Below, one piece after another: positions 10,239 to 18,175 of a DNA stretch of 64,000 nt (position 1 is its first letter; every line of letters begins with the position of its first letter). Under the pieces are notes generated by a model. That model saw only the letters and a list, made by a program, of their open reading frames with translations. It searched no databases and was not told the DNA's origin. The stretch is from Govania unica (lineage in GTDB: Bacteria; Pseudomonadota; Alphaproteobacteria; Sphingomonadales; Govanellaceae): contig NZ_JANWOI010000001.1 of assembly GCF_027920805.1 (NCBI RefSeq), positions 310,001 to 374,000 on the forward strand, written 5' to 3'. The translations under genes and the position numbers were made by a program.

Positions 10239-10462
10239 GATGTGCCCGTCTTTGGGATCTTGTTGGTCGAGATCCATTGACGGGCCAGATTCTCAACCAG
10301 GGCGAGCGGCGGGCCGCTTTGCGGGTCCGTGGCCCAGGCCGCCATGTTGCGCTGCCAAAGATCAAGAAAGGCTGCGGCAATGATCGCAACTTCCTCCGTG
10401 GAACTTACCGGAGAAGGTTGATTTTGATCTGGACTCACGGGTGGGTCTTGCTGATCGGCCAT
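10235..10462 (-). CDS. Small protein translationally coupled to phaC
   Basis: A 75-residue protein starting MADQQDPPVSP and ending in the ATGA overlap with phaC. After a Pro/Gln/Ser-rich N-terminal 20 residues comes a predicted amphipathic helix with LDLWQRNMAAWATDP, then a second helix LALVENLARQW. The LW-x5-W-x-DP pattern is reminiscent of helices in phasins and of N-terminal parts of PhaE/PhaC proteins, but I do not recognise a family. Context strongly suggests a PHA synthase partner or activator. It is the first gene downstream of the phaC/phaR divergent promoter region. Confidence 0.65.
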   Translation of the reverse strand: MADQQDPPVSPDQNQPSPVSSTEEVAIIAAAFLDLWQRNMAAWATDPQSGPPLALVENLARQWISTNKIPKTGTS

Positions 10463-10494
10463 GGGGCAGGGGATCCATATTGCGGCAGCTGATC

Positions 10495-10562
10495 CGAAGT
10501 TTGCGGTGCTTTCTGCTGTACTGCAACAAATCTCTTGCGCGCAGCAACAAATACAGGGCTAT
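10495..10562. promoter_or_regulatory. Divergent phaC/phaR control region
   Basis: The 141-base gap between the small phaC-linked gene and phaR is rich in TGC/GCA half-sites. They include TTGCGCGCAGCAA (TTGC-N5-GCAA) and CTGCTGTACTGCAA. These look like degenerate versions of the TTGC-N3-GCAA sites elsewhere in the cluster and could be PhaR autoregulatory sites. Confidence 0.4.
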
Positions 10563-10603
10563 ACTAAAGATTGTCATATTCCTGGGGGACAGGGAGTTTT
10601 TGC

Positions 10604-11224
10604 GTGGTTGACCAAAGCACTGATAAAGAGCCCGTTGTCATCAAGAAATATGCCAACCGGCGTTTGTATAATACCGAGTCATCAAGCTATGTGACGCTTG
10701 AGCATCTTTGTCAGATGGTCAAGGATGGTCGGGATTTTGTGGTCCGCGACGCCAAGACCGGTGAGGACATCACCCATTCCGTTCTGACCCAGATCATTTT
10801 CGAGGAAGAGAGCAAAAGCGGTCAGACGCTGTTGCCGATCAACTTCCTGCGTCAGCTGATTTCCTTCTATGGCAATGGGTTGCAATCGGTTCTGCCGGGC
10901 TATCTTGAAGCCACCATGGAAATGTTCTCGCGCAATCAGGATCAATACCGCGATTATTTTCAGCAGCATTTCGCCCCGGCCAAGGCCTTCGCCTCATCGT
11001 TCGAGGAAATCGCACGCCAGAATATGGCGGTGTTCGAGCGGGCGAGCCGGATGTTCACCCCTTTCGTTCAGCCCGACGCCATGGCTGGCACGGAGCCGGA
11101 GCCCCAGGCCAAGGCCGAGCCGAAACAACCCGCTGAAGACTTCGCCGGTACGGCCCTTAAGTCATTGCGCGACCAACTGGACGCCATGCAGGCTCAGATC
11201 GACAGTCTGAGCAAAAAGGGCTAG
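10604..11224 (+). CDS. phaR: Polyhydroxyalkanoate synthesis repressor PhaR
   Basis: DNA-binding and PHB-sensing repressor that controls phasin and PHB genes. The N-terminal DNA-binding domain holds the diagnostic IKKYANRRLYNTESSSYVTLEHL segment (read as KKYANRRLYNTESSSYVTL) at about residues 13-33. PHB-accumulation regulatory segments with ILTQ-like and LISFYG blocks follow, then a low-complexity Ala/Glu/Pro tail and a final coiled coil LRDQLDAMQAQIDSL. The GTG at 10604 is preserved by AGGGAG eight bases upstream and gives 206 residues. An in-frame TTG at 10571 is less likely. Confidence 0.93.
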   Translation: MVDQSTDKEPVVIKKYANRRLYNTESSSYVTLEHLCQMVKDGRDFVVRDAKTGEDITHSVLTQIIFEEESKSGQTLLPINFLRQLISFYGNGLQSVLPGYLEATMEMFSRNQDQYRDYFQQHFAPAKAFASSFEEIARQNMAVFERASRMFTPFVQPDAMAGTEPEPQAKAEPKQPAEDFAGTALKSLRDQLDAMQAQIDSLSKKG

Positions 11225-11297
11225 GGCCCTCTCAGCGAGAACGGTGAGCTGTTAAGAAAGGCTGGATCCTGTCGCTGCGCTCAGGATGACTTTAAGC

Positions 11298-11329
11298 TGT
11301 CATACGCGGGCTTGACCCGCGTATCCATG
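11298..11329 (+). repeat. Dispersed hairpin repeat, single arm
   Basis: One copy of the CGGGCTTGACCCG-centred arm (TGTCATACG at the start, TATCCATG at the end) in the gap between phaR and the DUF924 gene. The base pairs differ from the CCGGG type but compensate (CGCGGG/CCCGCG), which argues that the hairpin is selected. A short CGCTGCGCTCAGGATGAC-type fragment just before it (about 11262-11290) belongs to a second repeat class, also seen at 18108-18170. Confidence 0.7.
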
Positions 11330-11371
11330 TGGGGTGGGCGCGGACTCTGTCGAGCCGTAAGCCTCCACTGT

Positions 11372-11938
11372 TCAGACAGTCACCCCGAAAGTTTCGCCGC
11401 CATTTGAGAGATAGGCCGTCTCCTCGTCCGTGGAGCTGCGGCCGAGGATGGCGTTCCGATGCGGGAAGCGGCCGAAGCGGCGAATGATGTCGCGGTGCGC
11501 TTCGGCATATTTCAGATAATCATGAAGATCGGCACGTTCGCGGATGAGGCTAATGGCTTCCTCCTGATCCGCGAGCTTTTCGCTGTGCTCGAACGGCAGA
11601 TAAAAGAAAATGCGCCGATCGACCGGTGTTTCAAGATCGTGACCATGCTCGATAGCCTCCCGCGCAACGGTGAGCGCGAGGCCGTCGGTGGCATAGGCCC
11701 GGGCCTTGTCGCGGAACATGTTGCGGGGAAACTGATCCAGCAGCAGCACAAGCGCAAGCGCCCAGGTCGGCCGCAGCAGCCAGAGTTCGGCATGTTCAAG
11801 GCTTATGGCCTGGGCTTCATAGACCTTGAGAAAGCGCGTGCGCAACAGGCTGTCGGTCTCATCCGAAGTCGCGAACCAGCCGTTTGGCCCGATGTCGTGG
11901 AACCAGGTCTTCAGAATGTCGTCAGCTTCGGTTGTCAT
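11372..11938 (-). CDS. DUF924 family protein
   Basis: A 188-residue helical protein with the family hallmarks WF at the start, LLLDQFPRNMFRDKARAYATD (as LLLDQFPRNMFR), FFYLPFEHSE and the terminal RFGRFPHRNAILGR. DUF924 proteins have a TPR-like fold; their biochemical role is not established. It is a stand-alone gene flanked by repeat-rich gaps on both sides. Confidence 0.88.
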   Translation of the reverse strand: MTTEADDILKTWFHDIGPNGWFATSDETDSLLRTRFLKVYEAQAISLEHAELWLLRPTWALALVLLLDQFPRNMFRDKARAYATDGLALTVAREAIEHGHDLETPVDRRIFFYLPFEHSEKLADQEEAISLIRERADLHDYLKYAEAHRDIIRRFGRFPHRNAILGRSSTDEETAYLSNGGETFGVTV

Positions 11939-12091
11939 AGGGGGTTCTCCATAGGTGACAGCGGGAGGAGGAGATTTAACTATTATACGCCTTGCCGCGA
12001 GATTGCCGCAATCAGGCCCAACTGATGCCAGGATCGGGCGGCATGCTGTGATTATGGAAAGAGCCCATGCGGCGGCTTAAGGAGACCTTCC

Positions 12092-12271
12092 ATGATCCAG
12101 GCCATGATGATTGAAGATGATCAACTGCAGCAGACGGCGTTGCGTTTGATGCGTTGCCTCGGCAGCCGGGCCGCGCGGGATTATTGCCTGGCTCAGGAGT
12201 GGCGGAGTTTGTACGAGCAGATTTGCGTGCTCGAAGGCCGGACGGCCGGGCAGCCGACGCTGGCGTCTTAA
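12092..12271 (+). CDS. Small hypothetical protein, 59 residues
   Basis: A short open frame begins with ATG at 12092 after a strong AAGGAG (12079-12084) and ends with TAA at 12271. The product begins MIQAMMIEDDQLQQTALRL, contains two cysteines (RCLG and YCLAQ), and looks like two amphipathic helices with the conserved-looking stretch SRAARDYCLAQEWRSLY. I recognise no family. The ribosome-binding site and sensible codon use support a real gene. It is isolated between the DUF924 gene and hairpin repeats. Confidence 0.5.
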   Translation: MIQAMMIEDDQLQQTALRLMRCLGSRAARDYCLAQEWRSLYEQICVLEGRTAGQPTLAS

Positions 12272-12301
12272 TGTTAAACATCATTGCCGGGCGTGGACAC
12301 C

Positions 12302-12369
12302 GACAATCCATGGTTCAAGCAGCTGCCCCTCGGCCCGGTGGATTACCGGGTCAAGCCCGGTAATGACAG
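12302..12369 (+). repeat. Truncated copy of the hairpin element
   Basis: Matches the right two-thirds of the element at 12439-12527 (AATCCATGGTTCAAGCAG, the spacer with CCCCTCGGCCC, and the arm GGATTACCGGGTCAAGC), but the left arm is lost. It is a direct repeat of its neighbour 158 bases away. Confidence 0.75.
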
Positions 12370-12438
12370 CAGTAGGATAGGGCGGGCAATCTGAATTTAG
12401 CGAGTCGGAGGAGATTTCCTCACGTCAGCATCTTAAGC

Positions 12439-12527
12439 TGTCATTACCGGGCTTGACCCGGCAATCCATGGTTCAAGCAGTTGCCCCTCGGCCCGATGGA
12501 TTACCGGGTCAAGCCCGGTAATGACAG
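12439..12527. repeat. MITE-like hairpin element, complete copy
   Basis: About 89 bases with nearly perfect terminal inverted arms of about 31 bases (TGTCATTACCGGGCTTGACC to CCATGG and its complement) around a spacer with GCCCCTCGGCCC. Each arm contains its own CCGGG-CTTGA-CCCGG hairpin. It lies just downstream of the hydroxybutyryl-CoA dehydrogenase gene. Confidence 0.8.
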
Positions 12528-12552
12528 TAGGGAGATAGGGTGCGGACTGAAC

Positions 12553-13425
12553 TCAGCGAGTCGGAATGGGGACTTCACCGCGATAGTCGTAAAAGCCGCG
12601 CATGGTCTTTTTGCCGAGCCAGCCGGCTTCCACATATTTGACCAGCAGCGGGCAGGGCCGGTATTTCGAGTCGGCGAGGCCTTCATAGAGTACCTGCATG
12701 ATCGACAGGCAGGTGTCGAGGCCGATGAAGTCGGCGAGCTGCAGCGGGCCCATGGGGTGATTGGCGCCAAGCCGCATGGCGGTATCGATGGCTTCGACCG
12801 AACCAACGCCTTCATACAGCGTATAGATCGCTTCGTTGATCATCGGCAGCAGGATGCGGTTGACGATGAAGGCCGGGAAATCTTCAGCGTTTGCTGTGGT
12901 CTTGCCGAGCTTGTCGGTGAATTTGCGCACGCGCTGGAAGGTGTCTTCGCTGGTGGCGATACCGCGGATCAGCTCCACAAGCTGCATCACCGGCACCGGA
13001 TTCATGAAATGCAGGCCGATGAATTGCTCCGGGCGGTCAGTGACGGCGGCCAGGCGGGTGATGGAAATCGACGAGGTGTTGGAAGCGAGAATGGCGGTCG
13101 GCTTGAGATGCGGACAGAGTTCCTTGAAGATCTCGCGCTTGATATGCTCGTTCTCGGTCGCCGCCTCGATCACCAGATCGGCATCGTTGAGCGAATCGTA
13201 GCTATCAGCCAGCGAAATATGGCCAATGGCGTTGTCCATGACGGACTGGGCGATCTTGTTGCGCTGCACCTGACGTTGCATGTTGTGGCGGATGGTTTCA
13301 AGTCCGGCGCTGGCCCGTTCCATGGTGACGTCCTTGAGAACGACATCATAGCCCGCGAGCGACGCCACGTGAGCAATGCCATTGCCCATCTGCCCCGCAC
13401 CAATCACACCAACTTTTACAACCAT
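12553..13425 (-). CDS. hbd: 3-hydroxybutyryl-CoA dehydrogenase
   Basis: NAD(P)-dependent (S)-3-hydroxyacyl-CoA dehydrogenase of 290 residues. The Rossmann motif is VGVIGAGQMGNGIA at the N-terminus. The catalytic block IGLHFMNPVPVMQLVELI contains the histidine paired with the glutamate of ATENEHIK. The C-terminal helical domain includes NHPMGPLQLADFIGLD. The ATG at 13425 (MVVKVGVIG) is the family start. It oxidises or forms (S)-3-hydroxybutyryl-CoA, and lies just after etfA on the same strand, as in many alphaproteobacteria. Confidence 0.94.
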   Translation of the reverse strand: MVVKVGVIGAGQMGNGIAHVASLAGYDVVLKDVTMERASAGLETIRHNMQRQVQRNKIAQSVMDNAIGHISLADSYDSLNDADLVIEAATENEHIKREIFKELCPHLKPTAILASNTSSISITRLAAVTDRPEQFIGLHFMNPVPVMQLVELIRGIATSEDTFQRVRKFTDKLGKTTANAEDFPAFIVNRILLPMINEAIYTLYEGVGSVEAIDTAMRLGANHPMGPLQLADFIGLDTCLSIMQVLYEGLADSKYRPCPLLVKYVEAGWLGKKTMRGFYDYRGEVPIPTR

Positions 13426-13542
13426 TTTGCTTATTCCGCTTTCGTGGGAGCCTGGCCGTGCCTGCTGCCCACCGGGGCGGTCCGCACAAAGTCTCAGGCA
13501 TAGAGTCTTAGGTTCAAAACGAACTTGGATATAAAACGTCAC

Positions 13543-13568
13543 GCCGCGCGGGTTTTGCCCCGCGCGGC
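13543..13568 (-). terminator. Stem-loop after etfA
   Basis: GCCGCGCGGG and its complement around a TTTTG loop, starting 14 bases after the etfA stop. A GC-rich hairpin with only a weak downstream T-rich run on the minus strand; probable terminator of etfBA. Confidence 0.5.
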
Positions 13569-13581
13569 CTGTCTTTCGACC

Positions 13582-14508
13582 TTACAATGCTTTTTCCAGC
13601 TCGGGAAGAGCCTGGAACAGATCGGCCACGAGACCGTAATCGGCCACCTGGAAGATTGGAGCGTCTTCGTCCTTGTTGATGGCGACGATGACTTTCGAGT
13701 CCTTCATCCCGGCGAGATGCTGGATCGCGCCCGAAATGCCAACGGCCACATAGAGGTCCGGGGCCACGATCTTGCCGGTCTGGCCGACCTGATAGTCGTT
13801 CGGCACGAAACCAGCATCGACGGCCGCGCGGGAGGCGCCGACGGCGGCTCCGAGCTTGTCGGCCACAGCCTCGATGAGCTTGAAATTCTCGCCCGAGCCC
13901 ATGCCGCGACCGCCGGAGACGATGATCTTGGCGCTGGCGAGTTCTGGACGCTCGGACTTCGAGAGTTCTTGACCTTCGAAGGTCGACAGGCCCGAATTGT
14001 CGGCCGAAGCGACAGCTTGAACACTGGCGGACCCACCCGTGGCCGCAGCTTTCGCGAAGACGGTCGGACGGATGGTGAGGACTTTTTTGGCGTCGGACGT
14101 CTGCACGGTGGCGATGGCGTTCCCGGCATAGATCGGACGCTCGAACGTGTCGGCCGAGATCACGGCGGTCACTTCGGAGATCTGCGCCACATCGAGGGCG
14201 GCGGCCACGCGCGGCATGAAATTCTTGCCGGTGGTGGTGGCGGGCGCGATGATCGCGTCATAGGATCCGGCGAGGCCGATCACCAGATTGGCGAGGTTTT
14301 CCGCGAGCGGATGCGCATAAGCCGCGTCATCGGCGAGCAACACCTTGCGCACGCCGACGATCTTGGCGGCGGCGTCAGCGGCGGCCTGTACGCCCTGACC
14401 GGCCACCAGCACATCGACGTCGCCAAAGGTGGCGGCGGCGGTGACGGCGCTCAGGGTCGCGTCCTTGATGGACGTGGCGTCATGTTCAGCAAATACCAGT
14501 GCGGCCAT
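13582..14508 (-). CDS. etfA: Electron transfer flavoprotein alpha subunit
   Basis: A 308-residue ETF alpha subunit. The C-terminal FAD domain carries [34 protein letters not shown] (as [10 protein letters not shown] and QVGQTG), [11 protein letters not shown] and [10 protein letters not shown], all signature segments. It receives electrons from acyl-CoA dehydrogenases, here most relevantly methylsuccinyl-CoA dehydrogenase, and passes them to ETF:ubiquinone oxidoreductase. Only two bases separate it from etfB. Confidence 0.96.
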   Translation of the reverse strand: MAALVFAEHDATSIKDATLSAVTAAATFGDVDVLVAGQGVQAAADAAAKIVGVRKVLLADDAAYAHPLAENLANLVIGLAGSYDAIIAPATTTGKNFMPRVAAALDVAQISEVTAVISADTFERPIYAGNAIATVQTSDAKKVLTIRPTVFAKAAATGGSASVQAVASADNSGLSTFEGQELSKSERPELASAKIIVSGGRGMGSGENFKLIEAVADKLGAAVGASRAAVDAGFVPNDYQVGQTGKIVAPDLYVAVGISGAIQHLAGMKDSKVIVAINKDEDAPIFQVADYGLVADLFQALPELEKAL

Positions 14509-14510
14509 GA

Positions 14511-15260
14511 TCAGATCACTCCCACTTCGTTTTTCAGTTTGTCGACCAGTTCCTGCACCGAGGCGACCTTGACGCCAGACTTGCGCTTGGGCGGTTCGCT
14601 CACTTTGAGGGTCTTGAGGCGCGGGGTCATGTCGACGCCATAATCAGCGGCGCTTTTTTCGTCGAGCTGCTTTTTCTTGGCCTTCATGATGTTCGGCAGC
14701 GACGCATAGCGCGGCTCGTTCAGGCGGAGGTCGGTGGTGACGATGGCAGGGAGCTTGAGGTTCACGGTTTCAAGACCGCCGTCGATTTCGCGCGTTACCC
14801 GCAGCGTACCGTCCAGCACTTCAAGCTTCGAGGCAAAGGTGCCCTGGCCCCAGCCGAGCAGTTGCCCAAGCATCTGGCCGGTCTGGTTGTTGTCGCCGTC
14901 AATGGCCTGTTTGCCAAGAATGACAAGGTCGGCTTTTTCGTCCAACGCGATGGCCTTCAGAACCTTGGCGATGGCGAGCGGTTCGGCGTCCACATCGGTC
15001 TTGACGAGAATGCCCCGGTCGGCGCCCATGGCGAGCGCGGTGCGGATGGTTTCCTGCGCCTGTGCCGGGCCCACGGAGACCGCGATGATTTCCGTCGCCT
15101 TGCCCGCTTCTTTCAAGCGGATCGCCTCTTCGATGGCGATTTCGTCGAAGGGGTTCATGGACATTTTCACATTGGCGAGTTCGACGCCGCTCTGATCGGC
15201 CTTGACGCGAATTTTCACGTTATAGTCGACCACCCGCTTGACGGGGACGAGTATTTTCAT
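14511..15260 (-). CDS. etfB: Electron transfer flavoprotein beta subunit
   Basis: A 249-residue beta subunit beginning [19 protein letters not shown]. It contains the AMP-binding and partner-recognition segments [20 protein letters not shown] (as LGKQAIDGD) and [20 protein letters not shown]. The ATG at 15260 follows AAAAGGGC; the longer upstream frame overlaps the promoter region and is not credible as protein. It forms the EtfAB heterodimer with the next gene. Confidence 0.95.
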   Translation of the reverse strand: MKILVPVKRVVDYNVKIRVKADQSGVELANVKMSMNPFDEIAIEEAIRLKEAGKATEIIAVSVGPAQAQETIRTALAMGADRGILVKTDVDAEPLAIAKVLKAIALDEKADLVILGKQAIDGDNNQTGQMLGQLLGWGQGTFASKLEVLDGTLRVTREIDGGLETVNLKLPAIVTTDLRLNEPRYASLPNIMKAKKKQLDEKSAADYGVDMTPRLKTLKVSEPPKRKSGVKVASVQELVDKLKNEVGVI

Positions 15261-15390
15261 CGGAAGCCCTTTTCCTTTGCCTAAACTTTGCCGTCCGTTT
15301 CCCGGGCCAGCTAACCTTATTTCTACTGTCTGCCTTGTCTTTTTGGTCGTCGAAACTGGTCTTTTGGCCCGGCTTGGTGCGCTGCGGCTA

Positions 15391-15401
15391 ATGCGCTGCA
15401 A
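15391..15401. promoter_or_regulatory. ATGC-GCT-GCAA element upstream of etfB
   Basis: Ten of eleven bases agree with the TTGC-GCT-GCAA palindrome upstream of phbA. It lies 131 bases before the etfB start and is followed by CAAAG as in the phaC/phaR gap. A weaker GTGC-GCT-GCGG copy lies at 15377-15387. Confidence 0.4.
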
Positions 15402-15517
15402 CAAAGGGGCCTTGGAGAGTTAGCGCAGCCGTATCCTGCTGTCAACGCCGCCAAACTGCATCTGGATGGCATGAAACACTGTTTCGAACGCGGTATGGCT
15501 CCGGTCGGCCTGTGGAC

Positions 15518-16081
15518 TCAGCGCGTGGCGCCTGGCTTCCACAGGATGTCCCCTGCGCCGTTATCATTGAGCTTGCGCCCAAGTACGAACAGGAGGTCTG
15601 ACAACCGATTGATATATTTCACCGCTTCGGGGTTGATGGCTTCGGCCTCGGCGGCTTCGACCGTCAGGCGCTCAGCGCGGCGGACCACGGTGCGGGCGAG
15701 ATGGAGATAGGCGGATGCCGGTGACCCACCGGGCAGGATGAACGAATTGAGTGATGCGAGGTCGGCGTTCATGGCGTCGATTTCGGCTTCAAGACGCGCG
15801 GTCTGCACCGGCAGAATCCGGAGCGCCTGGGCATTGTCGAAATCGCTGTCGGGGTTGGCGAGATCGGCGCCTAGGTCAAACAGTTCGTTCTGGATGCGGC
15901 CGAGCATGGCGTCGATATCGCCCGTGGTATGAAGCCGCACCAGACCGATGACCGAATTGGCTTCGTCCACGGTGCCATAGGCGGCGATGCGCGGGTCATG
16001 CTTGGACACCCGGCGGCCGCCAACCAGTGAGGTTTGGCCCTTGTCGCCGCCACGGGTGTAGATTTTGGTGAGAGTGACCAT
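15518..16081 (-). CDS. pduO: ATP:cob(I)alamin adenosyltransferase, PduO type
   Basis: A 187-residue PduO-family enzyme that makes adenosylcobalamin. Visible motifs are YTRGGDKGQTSLVGG near the N-terminus (ATP binding), YGTVDEANSVIGL, LPGGSPASAYLHLART and VRRAERL near the C-terminus. Adenosylcobalamin is the cofactor of ethylmalonyl-CoA mutase, encoded 4 kb away, so its presence here fits a dedicated cofactor supply. AGGAGCC precedes the ATG. Confidence 0.94.
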   Translation of the reverse strand: MVTLTKIYTRGGDKGQTSLVGGRRVSKHDPRIAAYGTVDEANSVIGLVRLHTTGDIDAMLGRIQNELFDLGADLANPDSDFDNAQALRILPVQTARLEAEIDAMNADLASLNSFILPGGSPASAYLHLARTVVRRAERLTVEAAEAEAINPEAVKYINRLSDLLFVLGRKLNDNGAGDILWKPGATR

Positions 16082-16102
16082 GAGACGGGCTCCTGAAAGA
16101 CG

Positions 16103-16300
16103 TTAGGATCTGCCGCTGAGGACAAACAGCAGGACAATGACGATCACGGCGACGAACTGCGCCAACACGCGGGCCTGCATCAGCTTGTTGCTGTATTTGC
16201 GGCTGGTTTCCCCGCCCTTGGCCATGACAATAATGCCGGCAACGAGAATGCCGAGCACGATGACCAGCATGAAGGGCAGTAGAAAACGCAAAACGTCCAT
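16103..16300 (-). CDS. Small two-helix membrane protein (HIG1-like / twin transmembrane)
   Basis: About 65 residues: one hydrophobic helix (LPFMLVIVLGILVAGIIVM), a short polar loop AKGGETSRKYSNKLMQARV, and a second helix ending LLFVLSGRS. The loop plus second helix resembles the HIG1 domain, and relatives annotated as twin transmembrane proteins sit beside the cobalamin adenosyltransferase and etfBA in other alphaproteobacteria. The role is unknown. The start at 16300 is preferred because GAGGATGG lies 6-7 bases before it; 16309 is possible. Confidence 0.75.
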   Translation of the reverse strand: MDVLRFLLPFMLVIVLGILVAGIIVMAKGGETSRKYSNKLMQARVLAQFVAVIVIVLLFVLSGRS

Positions 16301-16326
16301 AACATCCATCCTCGGCAAAACCTAAT

Positions 16327-16363
16327 GGCCGGACGACAGCCCGTTTGCGGGCTGGTCCGGCCT
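16327..16363 (-). terminator. Long bulged stem-loop after mcd
   Basis: GGCCGGAC, a 2-base bulge, CAGCCCG, a TTTG loop and the matching arms. It lies between the mcd stop and the small membrane protein gene, so it probably ends or attenuates the mcd transcript. Confidence 0.5.
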
Positions 16364-16370
16364 TTCGGCC

Positions 16371-18074
16371 TTAATTCCCGGCGCCAAGCAGGCGGCGGGC
16401 AATGACATCGGCCTGAATTTCGGCCGCGCCCTCGAAGATATTGAGAATACGCGCGTCGCACAAGACGCGGCTGATGGGATATTCAAGCGCATAGCCATTG
16501 CCGCCATGAACCTGCAAGGCATTGTCGGCGGTGGCCCAGGCGATGCGGGCGGCCAGAAGCTTGGCCATGCCGGCCTCAAGATCGCAGCGTTTGCCCTCGT
16601 CCTTTTGCCGGGCGGCGTAATAGGTGAGCTGGCGCGCCATCATGATTTCAACCGCCGCCCAGGCAAGTTTGCCGTGCACACGGGGGAAGGCATAAATCGG
16701 TTTGCCGAACTGCGTCCGTTCGGTGGCATAGCGGAGGCCGATTTCAAGCGCGCATTGGGCCACGCCGAGCGCCCGGGCGGCGGTCTGGATGCGCGCCGAC
16801 TCGAAGGTCGTCATTAATTGTTTGAAGCCGTTGCCCTCGACCCCGCCCAGAAGATTTTCGGCTTTGACTTCGAACCCATCGAAGCCGATTTCATATTCCT
16901 TCATGCCGCGATAGCCGAGCACTTCGATCTCGCCGCCGCTCATGCCCGGGGTGGGGAAGGGATTGGCGTCATCACCGCGCTGCTTTTCCGCGAGCAACAT
17001 ACTGAGGCCCTTATAACCCGGCGCGTCGGCTTTGCTGCGCACAAGCAATGTCATCACATCGGCACGGGCGGCATGGGTGATCCAGGTCTTGTTGCCGGTG
17101 ATTTTATAGACGTCTTCGCCCTGGTCGTTCTTGGTCAGCTGGGCGCGGGTTTTGAGCGAGCCGAGGTCCGATCCGGTGTTTGGTTCGGTGAAGACAGCGG
17201 TGGGCAGAATCTCGCCGCTTGCGATTTTTGGCAGCCACTGTTTCTGTTGCTCGGGCGTGCCGCCGTTCAGAATAAGTTCGGCGGCGATTTCCGACCGTGT
17301 GCCGAGCGAGCCGACGCCGATATAGCCGCGGCTCAGTTCCTCGGACACCACGCACATGGCGGTCTTGCCGAGGCCGGATCCGCCTAGCTCTTCGGGGATG
17401 GTCAGGCCGAACACGCCCATGTCGCTCATTTTCCGGATGATGTCGAGCGGGATGAATTCGTCTTTCAGATGCCAGCCATGGGCATAGGGGATGACTTCGG
17501 CATTGGCGAAGCGGCGGAACTCCTGCCGGATCATCTCATAGGTGTCTTCCAGGCCGAGCGCGCCGAAGGCTCCGCTGTCGGCGCTATGTTCGATCAGGTC
17601 GGCGATGCGGCTGCGCACGTCGGGGGCGTTTCCGGCCTCGATCAGCGCCTCGACCGCTTCGTTGCGGAAATCGGCGACCATGTCGCCGCTGACCCAGAGA
17701 TCGGCGGGGCGGACGATTTCGCCCTGGGACATCGGGATGCCACCCGCAAGCTGCGCCAGATATTCGCCGAAGCCAGCCTGCAGCATCAGATGTTCGAGTT
17801 CGCCGAACTGGCCATCGGCCTCAAGCCGCCGGGCCCAGCCGAGGGTCTCACGCAAAGTTTCCACATAGGTTGCGATCCAGGACAGGCCATGGACGGCGAA
17901 CTGATGTTCCTCCATGGCCTCGCGATCGAGCGCGCCATTCCGGACCACATGCTGGGCGAGCGCATCGCGCGCCACGGCGCCGAGCTTTTCGGCCGACTCA
18001 AGCGCTTCGGCACAGGTATCAATGAGGGAGCCGGCTTCGTCGTCGAGATCGGCCGGATCGAGAATATCTGACAT
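16371..18074 (-). CDS. mcd: (2S)-methylsuccinyl-CoA dehydrogenase
   Basis: Acyl-CoA dehydrogenase of 567 residues, about 180 longer than ordinary members. The extra helical N-terminal domain (residues 1-150, ending PMSQGEIVRPADL) is characteristic of methylsuccinyl-CoA dehydrogenase of the ethylmalonyl-CoA pathway. The ACAD core follows: AVFTEPNTGSDLGSLKTRA, KTWITHAARADVMTLLVRS (as KTWITHA), FESARIQTAARALG, and a C-terminal VHGGNGYALEYPISR with the FAD/substrate loop. It oxidises methylsuccinyl-CoA to mesaconyl-CoA and feeds ETF. It lies downstream of ccr in the same orientation. Confidence 0.92.
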   Translation of the reverse strand: MSDILDPADLDDEAGSLIDTCAEALESAEKLGAVARDALAQHVVRNGALDREAMEEHQFAVHGLSWIATYVETLRETLGWARRLEADGQFGELEHLMLQAGFGEYLAQLAGGIPMSQGEIVRPADLWVSGDMVADFRNEAVEALIEAGNAPDVRSRIADLIEHSADSGAFGALGLEDTYEMIRQEFRRFANAEVIPYAHGWHLKDEFIPLDIIRKMSDMGVFGLTIPEELGGSGLGKTAMCVVSEELSRGYIGVGSLGTRSEIAAELILNGGTPEQQKQWLPKIASGEILPTAVFTEPNTGSDLGSLKTRAQLTKNDQGEDVYKITGNKTWITHAARADVMTLLVRSKADAPGYKGLSMLLAEKQRGDDANPFPTPGMSGGEIEVLGYRGMKEYEIGFDGFEVKAENLLGGVEGNGFKQLMTTFESARIQTAARALGVAQCALEIGLRYATERTQFGKPIYAFPRVHGKLAWAAVEIMMARQLTYYAARQKDEGKRCDLEAGMAKLLAARIAWATADNALQVHGGNGYALEYPISRVLCDARILNIFEGAAEIQADVIARRLLGAGN

Positions 18075-18107
18075 CGGGTATGACTCCGGAATAGAACGAG
18101 AAATTCC

Positions 18108-18170
18108 GTCATCCCGAGCGAAGCGACAGGATCCAGGCTTGCTGGATTCTTCGCTCCGCTCGGACTGACG
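18108..18170. repeat. Extragenic palindromic repeat between ccr and mcd
   Basis: GTCATCCCGAGCGAAGCGAC at the left is mirrored by TTCTTCGCTCCGCTCGGACT on the right around ATCCAGGCTTGCTGGAT. A common class of dispersed palindrome in alphaproteobacterial genomes. It may separate or attenuate the ccr-mcd transcript. Confidence 0.65.
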
Positions 18171-18175
18171 GATTG

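Noticed and set aside
12302-12527. CRISPR-like pair of direct repeats
   Set aside because: They are two copies of a hairpin element, not short repeats with unique spacers; no cas genes are present.
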